DNA of 13,055 nucleotides from positions 1 to 13,055 of the forward strand of contig BBFD01000092.1 in the NCBI GenBank assembly GCA_001313065.1. Direction: 5' to 3'. Positions 9,083 to 13,055 of this stretch are shown piece after piece. The notes beneath the pieces were generated by a model. That model was not told the origin of the DNA and ran no database searches. It saw only the letters and a list, made by a program, of their open reading frames with translations. Every line of letters starts with the position of its first letter. The first letter of the stretch is position 1. Source of the stretch: Silvimonas sp. JCM 19000 (GTDB lineage: Bacteria > Pseudomonadota > Gammaproteobacteria > Burkholderiales > Chitinibacteraceae). The translations under genes were made by a program, and so were the position numbers.

Positions 9083-9583
9083 ATGAATAAAGTGGTGATC
9101 GCAGTCGCGTTATGCGTGGCAGGGGGTGCTTATGCCTACGTCAGCAGTAAAAAAAGTATCCGGGGATGGGGTTAAAGAATTCTATAAAAAATGATTTTGA
9201 CAATACGGTGCAAATGCAGACCGATGCCTTGTGCAATGAATATGCAGACAGCTTTGAAGGTTTGAATGTGAGCGAGCAATTCGGCCAGAAAGTCAGCAAG
9301 GCCGAAACCTGCGATACGCAAAAAAAAGACTTTTGAAGCGATCCGCAAACAACGTGACGCCAACAATGGCGCGGGCGCTATCGCCTACAAGGTGGATATC
9401 AAATCAATAACGCTCAGCCAGGATGAACGTTCTGCCACGGTTGAGCTGGCGTACACGTTTAATATGGTGCCGGTCATCAAATCCAGCGGCACGCGTAAAG
9501 ACGTTATCGAAAAAAAAGTGGATGGGCAATATCAGATTGTGCAATCAACTGATTCAGGCCAGACAGTTTACGGTTCGCAATAA
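9083..9583 (+). CDS. Membrane-anchored or exported protein of unknown family, three frameshifts
   Basis: Not recognised. About 165 residues after correction. Residues 4-20 form a hydrophobic helix ending in AYA, usable as a signal peptide or single membrane anchor; the rest is hydrophilic. Two cysteines in the exported part, C50 (ALCNEY) and C76 (ETCDTQ), could form a disulfide. The C-terminal half alternates in a beta-strand-like manner (DIKSITLS, ATVELAYTFNMVPV, KKVDGQYQIVQ), reminiscent of NTF2-like or small lipocalin-like exported domains; that is only an impression. The ATG at 9083 follows AAGGGGATC at good spacing. Three A runs each carry one extra base: 9149-9155 (7 for 6), 9186-9191 (6 for 5) and 9320-9327 (8 for 7). 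Removing them gives one open frame to the TAA at 9581-9583, just before the shared terminator. Confidence 0.75.
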
Positions 9584-9599
9584 AGCGTTGCTGGAATAA

Positions 9600-9640
9600 A
9601 AAAAACCGGCGCAATAAAAAAACGATTGCGCCGGTTTTTT
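9600..9640. terminator. Bidirectional intrinsic terminator
   Basis: Arms at 9600-9615 and 9625-9640 pair perfectly: an A-tract, CCGGCGCAAT, a short A-rich loop, ATTGCGCCGG and a T6 tract. GC-rich core with T-tracts on both strands, placed between two converging genes, so it can end both transcripts. Confidence 0.92.
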
Positions 9641-9661
9641 ATTTAGCTGCGGCAAAGCAGA

Positions 9662-12011
9662 TTAATTGATCACAAAAGTTGCATCCGATTTATCCAGCGC
9701 GGATGAGCTATTGAGGATCGGCTCGCTGTATAGCAATGAATCGCGATGGCGCATGAAATTGCCCGGATAGTTATACGATTCAAACGAGATATTGCCCGGA
9801 TCAGCCCAACCCACGCGCGGCCGCCAGGTGGCATCGGCTTTGAATAAATCGGTGCCGTCATTGGCATCTTTCCAGACTTCGCCATTGCGATGGCGCAAAT
9901 ACTGGCCCGGATAATTAATAGATTCAAACGACACCGCCAGCGGATCGGCCAGACCTGGCACCATACGCCATTGTGAATCGGCGGCCGGTGTCACATTCGG
10001 ATCAATGCGGGCGCGCGAGTTTTGATGGCGTATGAAATTGCCGGCGATATTGCTGGCGCCAAAGCGCACGCTGGCCGGGGCAAATGCCGGGGCTATCACC
10101 GACAGGGCGCGTCGGCTCATGCTGGCGCTGGACCATGTCACGTGCATATTGGACGCGCCGGTGCCATGCACATATTCCACCGTCACCGGGTAATTGGTGT
10201 TGGCGCTTAAGGCGATGCTGCCCTGGCTGGTGCTGCGGCCGGCACTGGTCTTGTTGATCACCTGCACATTGTTGATCCAGACCCGCGCGATATTGTCGCT
10301 ATCGGCGTACACGGTGAAGGTTTCGCTGCTGGTGGGGCGCAAGGTGCCGGTCCAGCGGATGGCGTAATTGGTTTCGCTCACCCCGGCCGAGGCATCGGGC
10401 GATGCCGTGCCGCGTTCGGTGTTCAAATCGAAATCAATTAACGGCGTAATCGAGGTCTTGATTTGCGTGGCGAAATTGCCATTGAAATAGGTCACGCCAA
10501 ACACCGGCATATTGGCCTGCGCGCCATTCAACGCCACCACATCAGCCACTTGCCACGGATGTCCATCGGGATAAACGATGCCGTGGAAAGGCGTGGTCGG
10601 TTCTGCCGCACCCTGCGGACTACCCCAGGGAAAACGCGTGTTGGTCCGGCCGATGCCCAGTTCCCACATGATGTAGCCGGTGCCGCGGCCACCGTAATTG
10701 GTCACGATACCGGGCACGCTCTGGCTGCCGCGATTCATGCTTTCGGAATTGAGTACGGTGCTGCCATAGGGGCCGGGATAATCGCCGCCATAAGGGTGGA
10801 AAGAAAAGAAATCCGAAAAAATACGTGGGCTCCGACATCTGCACCGTTGGCGACCCCACCGGGATGCTGGTGCCAGTGTCTTTGATGGCGATGCGGGCAT
10901 CGTTCATCAAATCGCGCGATTGATCGGGCAAATCGCCGGTACAACCGGCTTCATTAAGTTGTTCCCAGAAGATAATGCGGTTGTCGTTGAGATGCGCGTT
11001 GACCACGTCCTGCACATATTGGCGGATTTGCGCCTTGTAGCTGGCGGGATAAACGTTTTTTTTGATGGCGCGGCCTGGCGATTGCACCCAACGGCTGTTA
11101 TGAATGCCGGGAACCGGCGCGCCTGAGCGCCTAATGCCGGTTGCCGCACACTGCCGTCGGCATTGGTGCCCCAGCAATCATCAAAGAAGATGGGCGAGAC
11201 CTTGATGCCGCGCCGATTGGCAATTTGCAGAAAATTTTCCAGCTTGTTGAGCAAGCCGGCTTTGTCGTTTTCCCACAGCAGATAGTGCAGATAAATCGCC
11301 ACGGTATTGATGCCATAAATCTGCGCATACGCCAGCTCTCTATCCACGATGGCCGAGTCGTACGACTGCCACCACTCGATGTAATTAACCGCATTGGTCG
11401 GCGTATAAACCGCGCCTTTCACGCTGGAGAAATTCCACGTGGGCACGGTCTGGCTGCCGTTATCGGTGATGCTGACATTGCTGAAGGTGGCGTTGGTGCC
11501 CATGACCCGTAAACCGGCCGCGCCGTTCAGATAGGTGTCATCGGCCGCGCTTAGTACCTGCACGTTATTCACGAACACTTCGATGCGCTTGCCCGCCGTC
11601 ACCAGTTTGAGGTGATACGCGGTATTGGGATTGATGGTGTAGGGATACGCGATCATCTGCGTCCAGTTATTGTTGGCGCGGCCTAATACCACGGTGTTCT
11701 TTTGCGTATTCAGGCCCACGTAATAGCCGGAATACGCATCGGTACCGGTACCAGATTGCTGGCATGAAAATAAAGCCGGCGTCGCCATTGGCGCCCAAGG
11801 CAATATCGGCCTCCATGGTTGAGCTTTGATAACTGGTGCCTGCCTGTATGGCCTTGTTGCCGAGACCGGCATCCACGGTGTGCGTGCTGCCGCTATGCGA
11901 CCAGTTGCCTCCGTAATTGGTCCAGGTGTCGGCATAGGCCGGTAGCGCCAGCAGTAGCGCCGTGGCGCCCCCCGCCAGCGCCTGCAAAGCGCGGTTGTAT
12001 CGATTTCCCAT
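9662..12011 (-). CDS. Secreted multi-domain glycosidase-like protein (CBM66/LamG-like, GH-A-like, PA14, CBM42), frameshifted
   Basis: Predicted extracellular polysaccharide-active enzyme, about 783 residues after correction. Signal peptide 1-27 (LLLALPAYA). About 28-182: jelly-roll domain of the CBM66/DUF1080 type (DAYSGYYVGLN, FVNNVQV). About 190-500: TIM-barrel-like region with INTVAIYLHYLLWEND and GIKVSPIFFDDCWG; candidate acid/base glutamate in WEQLNEAG (near 354) and candidate nucleophile in YIMWELGIG (near 450), the spacing expected of clan GH-A. About 517-639: PA14-like domain (YAIRWTGTLRP, FTVYADSDNIARVWINN). About 640-782: AbfB/CBM42 trefoil, with three repeats of the NYPGNFMRHR type, a module known to bind arabinofuranose side chains. 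The ATG at 12011 has GGAGGA ten bases ahead. Breaks: near 11750-11768, 11115-11125, and 10816-10821 (A6 for A5). Arabinose-containing polysaccharide is the likeliest substrate; the exact GH family is not assigned. Confidence 0.82.
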
Positions 12012-12021
12012 CTTGTTGATC

Positions 12022-12027
12022 TCCTCC
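12022..12027 (-). promoter_or_regulatory. Ribosome binding site of the glycosidase-like gene
   Basis: GGAGGA on the minus strand, ten bases before the ATG at 12011. It lies four bases beyond the last of three leader hairpins. Confidence 0.7.
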
Positions 12028-12120
12028 AGCGGCCCGCCGCAGCGGGCAGGGTTGGATGCCGTTGCGGGCATCCGCTTCTTGCACCGACTTCTGCCGCACG
12101 CTGCGCGGCCGTAGTGCAAG
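12028..12120 (-). promoter_or_regulatory. Candidate structured 5' leader with three consecutive hairpins
   Basis: On the minus strand, in order: a stem CTTGCAC/GTGCAAG (12114-12120 with 12078-12084) enclosing an inner stem GCCGC/GCGGC (12105-12109 with 12093-12097); GGATGCC/GGCATCC with a 6-base loop (12067-12073 with 12054-12060); GCCCGC/GCGGGC with a 4-base loop (12042-12047 with 12032-12037). The Shine-Dalgarno follows at once. All stems are perfect. No known riboswitch consensus was recognised. AT-rich sequence at about 12122-12165 directly upstream is where a promoter would be expected. Confidence 0.45.
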
Positions 12121-12309
12121 CGGAGCTAATAATATCTATAAATGCAGAAAAAAAATATTAATTACGCGCCGACGGGCTGCGATGAGATTTTTTTTGACGT
12201 CGCGCCTTGCAAATCCTGGCGTGGCATTGATGCTATGCAGCAATTGCGTTCCGGCTGCGCACGGTTTTTACCGGCTTAGATTATTAATATTATTATCTTT
12301 GCGGGCATT
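12121..12309. other. AT-rich intergenic stretch, probable promoter region
   Basis: Two AT-rich blocks (about 12125-12165 and 12278-12300) lie between the PEP-CTERM terminator and the structured leader. They probably hold the promoter of the glycosidase-like gene, but I cannot fix a -35/-10 pair. No gene is supported here. Confidence 0.4.
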
Positions 12310-12334
12310 AAAAAGCCGGGCGGGGCGGCCCGGC
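12310..12334 (-). terminator. Intrinsic terminator of the PEP-CTERM genes
   Basis: A 7-base perfect GC stem (12315-12321/12328-12334, GCCGGGC/GCCCGGC) with a 6-base loop, followed on the minus strand by TTTTT (12314-12310). It starts 26 bases after the stop codon of the PEP-CTERM gene. Confidence 0.85.
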
Positions 12335-12360
12335 ACGCTGCAACAATGTGGTGCTGCAGA

Positions 12361-12978
12361 TCAGGGTTTGCGCAAATGGCTGCGCCGGCGGGCAAACACC
12401 GCCACCGCGCCTATGCCCAGCAAAGCCCATGTCGCTGGCTCCGGTACCGGGGTGATATTGAGCGCGTCCAGCAAATAGCCCTGGCCTTTAAAGCCGAATG
12501 ACAGCGGTGTGAAGGCCAGGGTATCGACCGGCTGATCAAAGCCACTGCTGGCGTAATACCAGGCAAAGTCCGGATTGGCCGCGCCGAAATCGTAAGTGGC
12601 AGTGGCGATTTTGATGCCGTTGCGGTAACCATCGATTTGCAGACCGTCCGCGGCAAAGCCGTAGTAACCGTCGACCACCAGGGGAGCGACTTCGGCGCTG
12701 GCAAAAATAAACGGCGTGAGCCCGCGCAGGGTCTGCACCGGTCCACCCCAGTAAAAGTTATTCGACAGCGCCTGAGTACCGCTCGGAAACGGAACATAGT
12801 CGGCAGAGGCCGTCACCGTGCTGAAGAACCCGTCGATTTCCAGCCCCTGATAAGTGGCGGGCTGGCCCATGGTGCTGCCGGTATTGGGCGAAACAAAGTC
12901 ACTGAAGGTAATCAGTTGCGCCTGCACCGAGGCGCTGGCGGCGCAGGCCAGCAGGCTGGCGATCAATAGCGGTTTCAT
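12361..12978 (-). CDS. PEP-CTERM sorting domain protein
   Basis: Exported surface or matrix protein of 205 residues, intact. A Sec signal peptide (1-20, ending SVQA) is followed by a beta-rich, aromatic-rich body without recognised catalytic motifs. The last 28 residues are a textbook PEP-CTERM tail: VPEPATW, then the hydrophobic ALLGIGAVAVFA helix, then RRRSHLRKP. In species with this tail an exosortase cleaves at the PEP motif and the protein is exported to the envelope or extracellular polymer. No exosortase gene is in the window. The ATG at 12978 follows GGAG (12986-12989) seven bases upstream and overlaps the stop of the preceding gene as ATGA, so the two are probably cotranscribed and translationally coupled. 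The terminator lies directly downstream. A longer in-frame start upstream is less likely because the signal peptide begins at this methionine. Confidence 0.93.
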   Translation of the reverse strand: MKPLLIASLLACAASASVQAQLITFSDFVSPNTGSTMGQPATYQGLEIDGFFSTVTASADYVPFPSGTQALSNNFYWGGPVQTLRGLTPFIFASAEVAPLVVDGYYGFAADGLQIDGYRNGIKIATATYDFGAANPDFAWYYASSGFDQPVDTLAFTPLSFGFKGQGYLLDALNITPVPEPATWALLGIGAVAVFARRRSHLRKP

Positions 12979-13055
12979 GGGCGGGCTCCAGCAAGGTGAC
13001 GCGGGCGGCGCTGACGTGCGCATAGCCCCACTGCGCCCAGCAATAACAGGCCAGG
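12975..13055 (-). CDS. Partial: C-terminal tail of a second probable PEP-CTERM protein
   Basis: The last 26 codons of a gene entering from the right edge. The visible residues begin PGLLLLGAVGLCARQRR: a proline, a short hydrophobic helix and an arginine cluster, the same architecture as the PEP-CTERM tail of the next gene. The stop TGA (12975-12977) overlaps the neighbour's ATG. The PEP motif itself would be just outside or at the edge of the window, so the family call is inferred from the tail and the tandem position. If correct, the two are paralogues or partners in one operon. Confidence 0.6.
   Translation of the reverse strand, partial: PGLLLLGAVGLCARQRRPRHLAGARP

Noticed and set aside
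1..12011. Reading the broken genes as a decaying pseudogene cluster or programmed frameshifts
   Set aside because: Too many independent genes are hit in the same homopolymer-biased way, all motifs remain intact, and no slippery heptamer with a downstream structure is consistently present.
1..13055. CRISPR arrays, tRNA or rRNA genes, insertion sequences, toxin-antitoxin or phage-defence genes
   Set aside because: None seen: no regularly spaced direct repeats, no tRNA-like cloverleaf or rRNA signature, and no transposase or integrase motif on either strand.

Overview
The window is about 60% GC and carries Gram-negative proteobacterial genes. PEP-CTERM sorting tails, a sensor-GGDEF-EAL protein and a ligase/helicase/exonuclease repair cassette together suggest an environmental betaproteobacterium. 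An Oxalobacteraceae-like host is my guess, not something the sequence proves.

Layout, all on the minus strand unless noted. (1) Positions 1-5135 hold a DNA-repair operon transcribed right to left: a metallo-beta-lactamase-fold exonuclease, an ATP-dependent DNA ligase and an Lhr-core-type DEXH helicase. Both junctions are 4-base ATGA overlaps. The helicase 3' end runs off the left edge, and the usual fourth partner, a PdeM-type phosphoesterase, would lie beyond it. (2) Positions 5136-5423 form a spacer with an inverted pair of REP-like palindromes. (3) Positions 5424-8105 hold a membrane c-di-GMP enzyme: dCache-like sensor, PAS, GGDEF and EAL. (4) Positions 8224-8641 hold a small secreted Asn/Gly-rich protein. 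(5) A divergent intergenic region with hairpins follows, then a plus-strand membrane-anchored protein of unknown family (9083-9583). (6) A bidirectional terminator (9600-9640) separates it from a large secreted, multi-domain putative glycosidase (9662-12011: CBM66/LamG-like, clan GH-A-like, PA14, CBM42/AbfB). (7) A hairpin-rich leader and a terminator follow, then one complete PEP-CTERM protein (12361-12978) and the last 26 codons of a second one overlapping it at ATGA.

Almost every gene here is broken by single-base indels, yet the broken frames reassemble into complete, motif-perfect proteins. A/T runs of six to eight are generally one base too long. Short G/C runs are generally one base too short. 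This is the signature of an unpolished consensus sequence, not of gene decay, so I annotate the genes as frameshifted CDS rather than pseudogenes. Two places hold compensating pairs of indels inside an apparently open frame.

Functionally, the left third repairs DNA. The right two thirds concern the cell surface and outside: c-di-GMP turnover, secreted polysaccharide-active enzyme, and exosortase-sorted proteins. No obviously new multi-gene system is present. The least explained elements are the structured leaders at 12028-12120 and 8959-9042, the REP-like pair, and the two small exported proteins.
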